From: Bacteroidales bacterium
GTDB lineage: Bacteria > Bacteroidota > Bacteroidia > Bacteroidales > JAADJA01
Assembly (NCBI GenBank): GCA_021106665.1
Contig: JAIOTR010000027.1
Span: 1-14,842, forward strand
DNA: 14,842 nucleotides
Direction: 5' to 3'
Positions 1 to 7,712 of the stretch are shown here, in pieces (the first letter of the stretch is position 1; the number at the start of each line of letters is the position of its first letter). The notes under the pieces were generated by a model. That model was given only the letters and a program-made list of their open reading frames with translations. It had not been told where the DNA came from and did not search any database. The position numbers and the translations under genes are program-made.

Positions 1-161
1 ATGCAATCGGCAATGAATTTGACACCGATTTTCATGAAGCAATTACTTACATCAAAGCCCCTTCAAAAAAATTAAAAGGAAAAATTGTAGATGAAATTGA
101 AAAGGGATATATGTTGAACGATAAAGTGATCCGTTATACCAAAGTTGTAATAGGTCAATAA
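1..161 (+). CDS. grpE: GrpE nucleotide exchange factor, C-terminal end (partial)
   Basis: This is the last 52 codons of a gene that begins before the window; the first whole codon is at position 3 and the stop is TAA at 159-161. The translation contains NEFDTDFHEAIT, then a lysine-rich stretch, then EKGYMLNDKVIRYTKVVIGQ. This matches the C-terminal beta domain of GrpE, where the segment ending in 'GY.LND.VIR.AKV' is characteristic. GrpE is the cytoplasmic exchange factor that releases ADP from DnaK, completing the DnaK-DnaJ chaperone cycle. The next gene is dnaJ, 46 bases downstream on the same strand with no terminator between them, the usual grpE-dnaJ operon order. The N-terminal coiled coil and the promoter lie outside the window. 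Confidence 0.9.
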   Translation, partial: AIGNEFDTDFHEAITYIKAPSKKLKGKIVDEIEKGYMLNDKVIRYTKVVIGQ

Positions 162-207
162 TTACCAAGAGTAAAATTCAACACACAACGAGACAACAAA
201 TAACTGA

Positions 208-1368
208 ATGTCAAAAAGAGACTACTACGAAGTACTGGGAGTATCAAAAAGCGCTTCCGAAAGTGAGATTAAAAAGGCTTATCGCCAAATGGCATTGAAA
301 TATCATCCTGATAAAAATCCGGGAGATAAGGATGCTGAAGAAAAGTTTAAGGAAGCAGCAGAAGCATATGAAATATTAAGCAACGCTGATAAAAAACAAC
401 GTTATGACCAATTTGGTCATGCAGGTGTTGGAGGCGCTGCAGGAGCTAATGGATACCATATGTCAATGGATGATATCTTTAGCCAGTTTGGAGATATATT
501 CGGCGATGCATTTGGAGGGGCTTTTGGTGGGTTTGGAGGATTTGGAAGGTCGGGACAACGTAGAAGAAGGGTTAACAGGGGATCGAACCTGAGGGTAAAA
601 GTCAAACTTTCACTCAAGGAAATTGCACAAGGTGCTGAAAAGAAAATAAAAGTTAATAAATATATAAGTTGTAATTCCTGTAATGGTACAGGTTCAAAAG
701 GCGGCACATCCTACTCTACCTGTTCTACCTGTCATGGAACCGGTCAGGTTACGCGTGTTACTAACACATTTTTGGGTCAGATGCAAACATCCTCTTCATG
801 CCCTACTTGTGGTGGAGAAGGCCAGACAATAGTCAATAAATGCCCTTCATGTGCAGGTGATGGAATTATAAAAGGTGAAGAGGTTATCACGATCAAAATC
901 CCAGCAGGAGTTGAAAACGGCATGCAGCTTTCAATGAGTAGAAAAGGAAATGCCGGCGCTCGCGGTGGTGTTCCCGGAGACCTGATCATTCTTATTGAAG
1001 AAGAAGAAAGCGAACACTTTGAAAGAGACGGTAAGAATCTGTTACATGATGTTTTTATTAGTTTTACGGATGCATCTCTAGGTTCCACAGTAGAAATTCC
1101 CACCATTGACGGCAAAGCACGAATTAAAATTACCCCTGGCACACAGGCAGGAAAAGTGCTGAGATTAAAGGGCAAAGGATTACCATCCTTAAACTCGTAT
1201 GGAAATGGAGATTTACTTATCAATATTAATGTCTGGACACCAAAGAGCTTAACAAAGGAAGAAAAGGAAATACTTGAAAAACTAGGAAAATCGCCCAACT
1301 TCATTCCTGATCCTACTGCAAGGGATAAAAGCTTTTTCTCAAGAATGCGGGAATACTTTACTCAATAA
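208..1368 (+). CDS. dnaJ: Chaperone protein DnaJ (Hsp40, type I)
   Basis: This is a full-length type I J-protein of 386 aa, the usual length. Residues 1-70 are the J domain, with the HPD motif at residues 33-35 that stimulates DnaK ATP hydrolysis. Residues about 72-125 form the Gly/Phe-rich linker. Four zinc-finger repeats follow: CNSCNGTG (from 155), CSTCHGTG (172), CPTCGGEG (198) and CPSCAGDG (212), all with both cysteines present. The substrate-binding beta domains and dimerisation tail occupy about 225-386. The ATG at 208 gives the canonical N-terminus MSKRDYYEVLGV. No Shine-Dalgarno is obvious, which is normal in Bacteroidota. It works in the cytoplasm with DnaK and GrpE on unfolded and newly made proteins and is probably cotranscribed with the upstream grpE. 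The long antisense frames opposite it are coding shadows. Confidence 0.98.
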   Translation: MSKRDYYEVLGVSKSASESEIKKAYRQMALKYHPDKNPGDKDAEEKFKEAAEAYEILSNADKKQRYDQFGHAGVGGAAGANGYHMSMDDIFSQFGDIFGDAFGGAFGGFGGFGRSGQRRRRVNRGSNLRVKVKLSLKEIAQGAEKKIKVNKYISCNSCNGTGSKGGTSYSTCSTCHGTGQVTRVTNTFLGQMQTSSSCPTCGGEGQTIVNKCPSCAGDGIIKGEEVITIKIPAGVENGMQLSMSRKGNAGARGGVPGDLIILIEEEESEHFERDGKNLLHDVFISFTDASLGSTVEIPTIDGKARIKITPGTQAGKVLRLKGKGLPSLNSYGNGDLLININVWTPKSLTKEEKEILEKLGKSPNFIPDPTARDKSFFSRMREYFTQ

Positions 1369-1477
1369 CCATTTAATAATAAATCAAAATACTTAAAATA
1401 AATTACTATTAACTTAAAGCATGGTTAGGTTTTAATAAAAGAAGAATAAGAATCGTATAAAGCTACAAATTTCAAGA

Positions 1478-1513
1478 AACAAATTGCAATTTGTTATTTT
1501 GTATTTTAAATAC
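1478..1513. repeat. Two adjacent dyad symmetries between dnaJ and the ABC transporter genes
   Basis: Positions 1478-1495 are a perfect 18-base palindrome (AACAAATTGCAATTTGTT). Six bases later, 1501-1513 is a second dyad, GTATTT-T-AAATAC. Both sit in the 206-base AT-rich gap after dnaJ and upstream of the ATPase start at 1575. The first could fold as a 7-bp stem with a TGCA loop followed by ATTTT, a weak terminator for grpE-dnaJ, or it could be an operator for the transporter genes. The symmetry is seen directly; the function is inferred. AT-rich gaps produce some dyads by chance. Confidence 0.4.
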
Positions 1514-1574
1514 TTGCAGAAAATAAAATAGTTGAAATAAAATATCAAGGTTTTACTAATTAATTTAGATTATA

Positions 1575-2495
1575 ATGGTAGCCCTATTCGAGGCACAGGA
1601 AGTAACCAAACAATTTGCCAATCACAAGGCTCTTGACAAAGTCAGTATTACTGTACCTGAGCAAAGCATCTTTGGTTTATTGGGTCCGAATGGCGCCGGA
1701 AAAACCACCCTCATCAGAATAATAAACCAAATCACCGCTCCTGATTCCGGCCAGCTGCTTTTTCGATCAGGCAAATTACAGCCGGAACATATTTATAAGA
1801 TCGGTTATCTTCCTGAGGAAAGAGGCCTGTATAAAAAAATGAAAGTCGGGGAACAGGCATTATACCTTGCGCGGTTAAAAGGACTTTCAAAAGCAGATGC
1901 TCTTAGCAGGTTAAAAAAGTGGTTTGATAAATTTGACATCCTTCCCTGGTGGAACAGAAAAGTGGAAGAACTTTCGAAAGGGATGCAACAAAAAGTTCAG
2001 TTTATTATAACCATTATCCATAATCCTGAACTGTTGATTTTCGATGAGCCATTCAGCGGTTTTGATCCCATCAATGTCAATCTGATTAAAGACGAAATAC
2101 TCGACATAAAAAAACAAGGGGCTACTATTATTTTCTCCACTCACAACATGGCCTCTGTTGAAGAATTGTGCGACCATATTGCGCTGATTGACAATTCAAA
2201 AAAGATACTTGAAGGAAGCGTTAAAGAAATAAAGGAAGAATACAAATCAAATACATTTGAACTGGAATTTATAAATAAGACGGTTAATATAGCTAAGAAT
2301 CTGAGTGCAGATTTTGAAGTGGTGCATCTGGAGATTGGAGAAGAATTCACAAAAGCTAAAATCAAGATAAAAAGTGATAGAAGTCAGAATGATCTTTTAT
2401 CAGAACTGATCCCAATGGTTTCAATTCAATCATTCAATGAGGTATTGCCAACAATGAATGAAATATTTATTTCGAAGGTCAAGAACAATGAATAA
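1575..2495 (+). CDS. ABC transporter ATP-binding protein (NatA-like, ABC-2 type)
   Basis: This 306-aa cytoplasmic ATPase has all the nucleotide-binding motifs in order: Walker A GPNGAGKTT at residues 37-45, signature LSKGMQQK at 133-140, Walker B LLIFDEP at 153-159 with catalytic Glu158, and the switch histidine in STH at 190. The segment where the Q-loop is expected reads IGYLPEE, as in many NatA/drug-exporter ATPases of this type. Residues about 215-306 form a C-terminal extension of the sort found in NatA-like proteins. It should power the membrane protein encoded directly downstream, whose start codon overlaps its end by 8 bases. The substrate cannot be told from sequence; the family includes sodium, antibiotic and peptide exporters. 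The chosen ATG gives the normal ABC N-terminus with little extra sequence. Confidence 0.93.
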   Translation: MVALFEAQEVTKQFANHKALDKVSITVPEQSIFGLLGPNGAGKTTLIRIINQITAPDSGQLLFRSGKLQPEHIYKIGYLPEERGLYKKMKVGEQALYLARLKGLSKADALSRLKKWFDKFDILPWWNRKVEELSKGMQQKVQFIITIIHNPELLIFDEPFSGFDPINVNLIKDEILDIKKQGATIIFSTHNMASVEELCDHIALIDNSKKILEGSVKEIKEEYKSNTFELEFINKTVNIAKNLSADFEVVHLEIGEEFTKAKIKIKSDRSQNDLLSELIPMVSIQSFNEVLPTMNEIFISKVKNNE

Positions 2496-3816
2496 AATTT
2501 TACTGATCATAAAACGCGAGTATCTGACGAGGGTCAAAAAAAGATCATTCATCATTATGACGATACTTGGGCCGCTACTGATGGCATCTGTATTTATTGT
2601 TCCGGTTTACATTGCCCAATTGGAAGGTGAGCCTAAAAATGTAGGCATACTTGATGAAACCGGATTATTTTATGATAAATTTGAAAATACTGAAAATATT
2701 AAATTCCTTGTTCTCACCAATGACCTTGAAACCGCCAAACAAAATATTGCAAATGATAACCTGTATGCAATTCTCCACATTCCACAAACCGAATTAAGCG
2801 TACCGCAATCATGTAAGTTATTTTCAACAAAGCAGCCCAATATCATTGTAAAAGGGTATATCAAGAATGTTCTTAAAAAGGAAGTTGAAGCGCTAAAATT
2901 GAATGCTTCCGGCATTGATCCTGATATACTCAAATCAATCAAAACCAATATCAATTTATTTACGATCAGGATTAACAAAGGTGGTGAAGAAGAAACTAGC
3001 TCCACCGAGCTAAGTATGGCTGTAGGGATGATTGGCGGTATCCTTATTTACTTTTTTATTTTCATGTATGGTTCCCTCGTTATGCGGGGCGTAATAGAGG
3101 AAAAAACAAACCGCATCATAGAAGTAATCGTATCTTCGGTAAAGCCTTTTCAATTGATGATGGGTAAAATTGTTGGTGTTGCTATGGTCGGTCTGACCCA
3201 ATTTACTTTGTGGGTAATATTTACACTGATAATTGTCACAACCTTTTTATCATTTTTCTCTAAAGAAATATCATCTTATCAGTCATCTCAATTAAAATTG
3301 CAGGAAAATGTTGTACCGACAGAGCAGCTTGAATCCACAATTGAACCGGGTAATGCAAATGAATCGTTTATTGCAATATTTGAATCTATCCAATCAATTA
3401 ATTTCGAGATGCTGATCTTTGCATTTGTTTTCTTTTTTGTAGGAGGATACCTTTTGTATGGCGCTTTGTTTGCAGCTATAGGATCTGCTGTTGACAATGA
3501 AACAGATACGCAACAATTTATGTTACCCCTAACTATTCCATTGATCCTTTCCATTGTAATTGCGCAATTTATCATGGTCAACCCTGATGGCCCGGCAGCT
3601 TTCTGGCTTTCAATTTTTCCATTAACCTCACCTGTGATCATGATGGTACGGATTCCTTTCGGTGTTCCCTATACTGACCTGATCTTGTCTATGACATTGA
3701 TGATACTTGGATTTTTAGGCGCTACCTGGCTGGCAGCCAAAATTTATCGCACAGGAATCCTGATGTACGGCAAAAAGATCAACTATAAGGAATTGTGGAA
3801 GTGGATCAGGTATTAA
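2488..3816 (+). CDS. ABC-2 type transporter permease (NatB-like)
   Basis: This is the membrane partner of the preceding ATPase. I place the start at ATG 2488 (MNKILLIIKREYL, 442 aa). The in-frame ATG at 2458 would add ten residues inside the ATPase gene and is less typical of the family. The chosen start overlaps the ATPase stop by 8 bases (ATGAATAA), suggesting translational coupling. One hydrophobic segment lies at about 21-43, followed by an extracytoplasmic region of about 130 residues, then membrane segments near 177-200, 229-256, 308-335, 345-364, 370-388 and 397-420. Between the second and third segments is the family-typical cytoplasmic stretch EEKTNRIIEVIVSSVKPFQL. Together the two proteins should form an exporter in the inner membrane; the substrate is unknown. 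No convincing terminator follows it. Confidence 0.9.
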   Translation: MNKILLIIKREYLTRVKKRSFIIMTILGPLLMASVFIVPVYIAQLEGEPKNVGILDETGLFYDKFENTENIKFLVLTNDLETAKQNIANDNLYAILHIPQTELSVPQSCKLFSTKQPNIIVKGYIKNVLKKEVEALKLNASGIDPDILKSIKTNINLFTIRINKGGEEETSSTELSMAVGMIGGILIYFFIFMYGSLVMRGVIEEKTNRIIEVIVSSVKPFQLMMGKIVGVAMVGLTQFTLWVIFTLIIVTTFLSFFSKEISSYQSSQLKLQENVVPTEQLESTIEPGNANESFIAIFESIQSINFEMLIFAFVFFFVGGYLLYGALFAAIGSAVDNETDTQQFMLPLTIPLILSIVIAQFIMVNPDGPAAFWLSIFPLTSPVIMMVRIPFGVPYTDLILSMTLMILGFLGATWLAAKIYRTGILMYGKKINYKELWKWIRY

Positions 3817-3998
3817 TTATTATGATTTTAAATCGATTTCTGTAATCTTTTACGTCTATCTATTTTCTTATTAACCAACAATTTTTTTTAAATCCATGTT
3901 ATCATCAAATTTCACTACTCGATTTCTCCACTTTACTAGTTGATTCATAACCATTTGATTGGTTGTTAAAAAAATATTTCATTACCCAATATTTATAA

Positions 3999-4029
3999 TT
4001 GCTTATTTAATATTGTTGTTCTATATTTG
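3999..4029 (+). promoter_or_regulatory. Candidate Bacteroidota promoter of secDF
   Basis: TATATTTG at 4022-4029 fits the Bacteroidota -7 consensus TAnnTTTG exactly. A TTG at 3999-4001 lies 20 bases upstream, close to the expected spacing of the -33 element. Transcription would start near 4036, leaving a leader of about 38 bases before the ATG at 4074. The motif match is seen directly; promoter activity is inferred. Confidence 0.65.
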
Positions 4030-4073
4030 CACCCTCAAAAATTTAAGGTAAAAAATCATAAAATCAGATAGAA

Positions 4074-7000
4074 ATGCAGAACAGAGGAGCTATTAAATTT
4101 TTTGCTATTTTATTCGCACTTGTATGTTTGTTTCAACTCTCTTTTACATTCATAACCTCAAGGATAGAATCAAAAGCCAGGGATTATGCAAAGAGTGAAA
4201 TAACAACTAATTTAGCAAAAGAACTCGCCAACGGAGATGAATTACTTGAAGGATATTACACCGATTCTATTTCACATGCCAGACAGAATTATTATCTCGA
4301 TTCCATGTCGAACCAGGTCGTTTTAAATATTCTTCTCAGAAAGTATACTTATAACGAATGTAAGGAACGCGAAATTAACCTGGGACTTGACCTGAAAGGT
4401 GGAATGAACGTTACACTTGAAGTATCCATCGGCGATATCGTCAGGGGATTAGCAGGTAACAGCCAAAATCCGACTTTCCTCGAAGCCATGGTTTTGACTT
4501 ATGAAAAACAAAAAGACAGCCAAAAAGACTTCGTAACATTGTTTGGTGATGCAATTGAAGAAATTGATCCGAACTTCAGCCTGGCTTCGATCTTTTTGTA
4601 CGAATTCCGCGATAAAGGTATAACAGCTACTTCTACAAATAGTGAAGTACTTTCTATTATCAGAAGAGAAACCAACGGGGCTTTCGACCGGACTTACAAT
4701 ATTCTTCGTACCCGTATTGATAAATTTGGGGTAACCCAACCAAATGTCCAAAAGATTGCTACATCCAACAGGATATTAGTTGAATTACCGGGTGTTAAAG
4801 ATCCAGAGCGTGTTAGAAAATTATTACAGGGAACAGCCCAGCTCGAATTCTGGGAAACATATAAATTCAATGAGATATACGAGTATTTTGCAGATGCCAA
4901 TAGCAGGCTTGCCGAGATATATTATGCAACAGAAGATACATTAGATGTTGGAGAAGGAGAAACTGCCGAAGAAATCACTTTGGAGGAGGATGCCGGATCT
5001 GAGTTGGAGGATGCGCTTGCTGTTGAGGAAACTGAAACTGATACAACTGAACTTTCATTACTCGACCAACTTGAAAGTGATACATCTAATCTGTCAATAG
5101 ATGATCCTGGATTTGAAGAATATGCTGCAAAAAATCCACTGTATGCCGTTCTGAATCCTGCTTATGAGCAAAGAGACGGACAATATTATCCCGGAGAATC
5201 TGCCACTGTCGGATATGCTGCCATCAAGGATACAGCCAAGGTCAATAAACTTTTACGGGAAACGAAAAATATTTTCCCACGTGATTTAAAACTGGCATGG
5301 ATGAATGAACCAAGGGTGGAAGGTTCAGGAGTACTTGAATTATTAGCGCTTAAAATTACAAATCGTGACCGCAAACCGGCGCTTGGAGGTGAAGTTATCA
5401 CCAATGCCCGTCAGGATTATGATCAAAACGGACGTGTGGAAGTTACCATGTCAATGAATGCTGAAGGCGCCAAAATATGGAAAAGGCTAACCGGAGATAA
5501 TATTGGTAACCAGGTGGCCATTGTACTTGATGATTATGTTTATTCAGCGCCGAATGTAAACTCTGAAATTCCAAATGGGCAATCATCCATTTCAGGAGGG
5601 AATACAACCATAGAAGAAGCCCAGGATTTGGCCAATATCCTTAAAGCAGGTAAACTACCGGCCAGGGCAAGAATTGTTGAGGAAGCAGTTGTTGGTCCTT
5701 CACTCGGTAAAGAGGCTGTAAATGCAGGACTCTGGTCTTTTATCATTGCTTTTGCGCTTGTGTTGGTTTATATGATCTTTTATTATAACCGTGCAGGATT
5801 TATTGCCGACCTGGCATTGATCACTAATATTTTCTTTCTATTTGGCGTACTTGCTTCATTTGGAGCAGTTCTAACGCTTCCGGGTATTGCAGGTATTGTT
5901 CTCACCCTTGGTATGGCAGTGGATGCCAACGTGATCATCTATGAACGTATCAAAGAGGAGATACGGGCCGGTAAAGGAATCAGGCTGGCGATAGATGACG
6001 GTTATAAGAATGCATATTCTGCTATTATTGATGGAAACGTAACAACCCTGTTAACAGCAATAGTACTTTTTGTTTTTGGTTCAGGACCGGTACAGGGTTT
6101 TGCAACCACGCTTATTATAGGAATCCTATCATCATTATTCTCAGCAATCTTTATTTCACGCCTTGTCTTTAACTGGGCGCTTAAAACGAATAAGCAGGTC
6201 AATTTTGCAAATAAGTATACCATTAACGTTCTTGCATCTGCGAATTTCGATTTTATTAAAGTGAGAAAGATAGCTTACATTATCTCAACTTCTATCATTA
6301 TTCTTGGAATTGCTTCTCTAGTTATCCGTGGATTAAATTATGGTGTGGATTTTACGGGTGGAAGAACATTTACTGTCCGATTTGACCAGCCTGTTCAAAC
6401 GTCCGAAATAAGAGCAGCTCTTGCCGATGCATTTATTGATAAAGATGGACAAAGTGTGGTTCCTGAAGTCAAAACTTTTGGTCCTGATAAGCAGGTTAAA
6501 ATTACGACCAGATTTATGATCGATAACAATGAACCCGAAGTTGACTCCATTATTCAAAGTAAATTATATCAGGGTTTATTGCCTTTTTATAAAGATCAAT
6601 CGATAAAATACAGAAATTTCAGCACTGATACTGAAACTGAGGAAAAATTGATTGGAATTCTTAGTTCTCAAAAAGTTGGTCCGACCATTGCCGACGACAT
6701 CAGGAACCGGGCTGTAATGGCCGTGTTCTTTGCCCTAATTGTCATCTTTATTTACATAGCCATTCGGTTTAGGAAATGGCAATTCGGCTTGGCAGGGGTA
6801 ATTGCATTATTTCATGATACTATAATAACCATCGGTTTGTTTTCTATATTCTATAATGTTCTTCCTTTTAATATGGAAATTGACCAGGCATTTATCGCAG
6901 CGATTTTAACAATAATCGGTTACTCTATAAACGACTCCGTAATTATTTTCGACCGTATTCGTGAATACACCAAGATTCACCATAAACGCGACATGAAAAC

Positions 7001-7253
7001 AAATATCAATGCCGCTCTTAACAGCACACTTGCCAGAACGATCAACACATCAGGTACTACATTAGTTGTATTATTAATAATCTTTATTTTTGGTGGTGAA
7101 ATTATCCGCGGATTTACTTTTGCATTATTAATCGGAGTGTTTGTAGGAACATATTCATCGTTGTTTAATGCAAGCCCTATTGCTTATGATCTTATTAAAA
7201 TCAGAAAAGATAATAAAGCAGAGCAATTAACACCGAAGAAGAAGAAAAAATAA
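4074..7253 (+). CDS. secDF: Fused protein translocase subunit SecDF
   Basis: This 1059-aa inner-membrane protein joins SecD and SecF in one chain, as usual in Bacteroidota. SecDF uses the proton gradient to help pull proteins out of the SecYEG channel. The SecD half has a first membrane helix at about 8-27, a large periplasmic region (including ELPGVKDPERVRKLLQGTAQ), then membrane segments from about 552 to 720 with GMAVDANVIIYERIKEE, whose Asp617 is in the conserved proton-relay motif. The SecF half starts with a helix at about 734-750, the SecF signature YGVDFTGG at 756-763, a smaller periplasmic domain, and membrane helices with GYSINDSVIIFDRIRE around Asp954. The C-terminus ends in a lysine run. 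An acidic segment at about 286-346 interrupts the periplasmic domain. It has its own candidate promoter and a strong terminator. Confidence 0.97.
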   Translation: MQNRGAIKFFAILFALVCLFQLSFTFITSRIESKARDYAKSEITTNLAKELANGDELLEGYYTDSISHARQNYYLDSMSNQVVLNILLRKYTYNECKEREINLGLDLKGGMNVTLEVSIGDIVRGLAGNSQNPTFLEAMVLTYEKQKDSQKDFVTLFGDAIEEIDPNFSLASIFLYEFRDKGITATSTNSEVLSIIRRETNGAFDRTYNILRTRIDKFGVTQPNVQKIATSNRILVELPGVKDPERVRKLLQGTAQLEFWETYKFNEIYEYFADANSRLAEIYYATEDTLDVGEGETAEEITLEEDAGSELEDALAVEETETDTTELSLLDQLESDTSNLSIDDPGFEEYAAKNPLYAVLNPAYEQRDGQYYPGESATVGYAAIKDTAKVNKLLRETKNIFPRDLKLAWMNEPRVEGSGVLELLALKITNRDRKPALGGEVITNARQDYDQNGRVEVTMSMNAEGAKIWKRLTGDNIGNQVAIVLDDYVYSAPNVNSEIPNGQSSISGGNTTIEEAQDLANILKAGKLPARARIVEEAVVGPSLGKEAVNAGLWSFIIAFALVLVYMIFYYNRAGFIADLALITNIFFLFGVLASFGAVLTLPGIAGIVLTLGMAVDANVIIYERIKEEIRAGKGIRLAIDDGYKNAYSAIIDGNVTTLLTAIVLFVFGSGPVQGFATTLIIGILSSLFSAIFISRLVFNWALKTNKQVNFANKYTINVLASANFDFIKVRKIAYIISTSIIILGIASLVIRGLNYGVDFTGGRTFTVRFDQPVQTSEIRAALADAFIDKDGQSVVPEVKTFGPDKQVKITTRFMIDNNEPEVDSIIQSKLYQGLLPFYKDQSIKYRNFSTDTETEEKLIGILSSQKVGPTIADDIRNRAVMAVFFALIVIFIYIAIRFRKWQFGLAGVIALFHDTIITIGLFSIFYNVLPFNMEIDQAFIAAILTIIGYSINDSVIIFDRIREYTKIHHKRDMKTNINAALNSTLARTINTSGTTLVVLLIIFIFGGEIIRGFTFALLIGVFVGTYSSLFNASPIAYDLIKIRKDNKAEQLTPKKKKK

Positions 7254-7273
7254 ACAAATCAGGATAAATATTT

Positions 7274-7301
7274 AAAGTCTTCCGTTTGGAAGACTTTTTT
7301 T
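7274..7301 (+). terminator. Intrinsic terminator of secDF
   Basis: A perfect 10-bp stem (AAAGTCTTCC at 7274-7283 pairing with GGAAGACTTT at 7288-7297) closes a four-base GTTT loop. It runs into a T tract at 7295-7301. It begins 21 bases after the secDF stop. This is the clearest rho-independent terminator in the window. An in-frame ATG for the next gene would lie at 7286, in its loop and 3' arm. Confidence 0.88.
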
Positions 7302-7317
7302 ATCTTTGTGTCAAGGA
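7301..7317 (+). promoter_or_regulatory. Candidate -7 promoter box and ribosome binding site for tatA
   Basis: TATCTTTG at 7301-7308 matches the Bacteroidota -7 consensus TAnnTTTG and begins on the last T of the secDF terminator. A good -33 element is not visible, because that region is the terminator hairpin. Transcription from it would start near 7315, giving a leader of only about 10 bases. AAGGA at 7313-7317, seven bases before the ATG at 7325, could be a Shine-Dalgarno site. If the start site is exactly 7315, part of it would be lost, so one of the two readings is off by a few bases. Both support the downstream start. Confidence 0.5.
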
Positions 7318-7324
7318 TAATGCA

Positions 7325-7663
7325 ATGAATAACTTTCTGTTATTTTTTAATATTAGTGGCGGAGAAATCCTCCTGATCGTGATTGTGGTCTACCTGGTTT
7401 TTGGGCCAAAAAAAATACCTGAGTTTGCAAGGATGATCGGGAAAGGTATAAACGAATTGAGGAGAGCTACCAATGACATTAAAAGTGAAATAACGAGGGA
7501 GGCTGATAAAATCAAAAATGATATCGATATTGATATTGATGATCCTTTAAAACCTGATTTAAAGAAAAAGCAAAAAAATACCTCAGGCAAATCATCCCGA
7601 GCTACTGATAAAAACCCAAAGACTGGATCGAAGAAAAATTCAAAGGATACTTCTATAAAATAA
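7325..7663 (+). CDS. tatA: Twin-arginine translocase subunit, TatA/TatE family
   Basis: This is a small inner-membrane protein of 112 aa. The N-terminal membrane helix (ISGGEILLIVIVVYLVFG) is followed by the hinge FGPKKIPEFARMIGKGI and an amphipathic helix, the TatA/TatB pattern. The C-terminal half is a highly charged, Lys/Ser/Thr-rich tail with a short Asp-Ile repeat (DIDIDIDD) where the DNA has a GATATT-like repeat. TatA subunits form the pore through which TatC-recognised folded proteins cross the membrane. The ATG at 7325 is chosen because the alternative at 7286 lies inside the secDF terminator hairpin and would add 13 residues before the helix. No tatC is in the window. TatB rather than TatA cannot be fully excluded, but Bacteroidota usually have TatA-type proteins only. 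Confidence 0.88.
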   Translation: MNNFLLFFNISGGEILLIVIVVYLVFGPKKIPEFARMIGKGINELRRATNDIKSEITREADKIKNDIDIDIDDPLKPDLKKKQKNTSGKSSRATDKNPKTGSKKNSKDTSIK

Positions 7664-7712
7664 GCTCTTTATACCTTAAGTTTTATCTATTGACACTCTT
7701 ATTTGAATCGAA

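Noticed and set aside
777..1304. Antisense open frame of 175 codons inside dnaJ
   Set aside because: It lies opposite a fully conserved dnaJ, and its translation is low-complexity Ser/Pro-rich with no recognisable motif; a coding shadow.
2458..2487. Longer permease start at ATG 2458
   Set aside because: It would extend the gene 38 bases into the ATPase gene and add a non-family N-terminus; ATG 2488 gives the usual short N-terminus and overlap.
3872..3970. AACCAA and TTGGTT inverted halves upstream of secDF
   Set aside because: Only six bases pair and they are about 75 bases apart in AT-rich DNA; expected by chance.
7286..7324. Longer tatA start at ATG 7286
   Set aside because: It falls in the loop and 3' arm of the secDF terminator and upstream of the candidate -7 box, and adds residues before the TatA helix that family members lack.
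7654..7673. TATAAA/TTTATA inverted repeat at the tatA end as a bidirectional terminator
   Set aside because: The six-bp stem is pure A/T with no clear T tract; too weak to call between the convergent genes.
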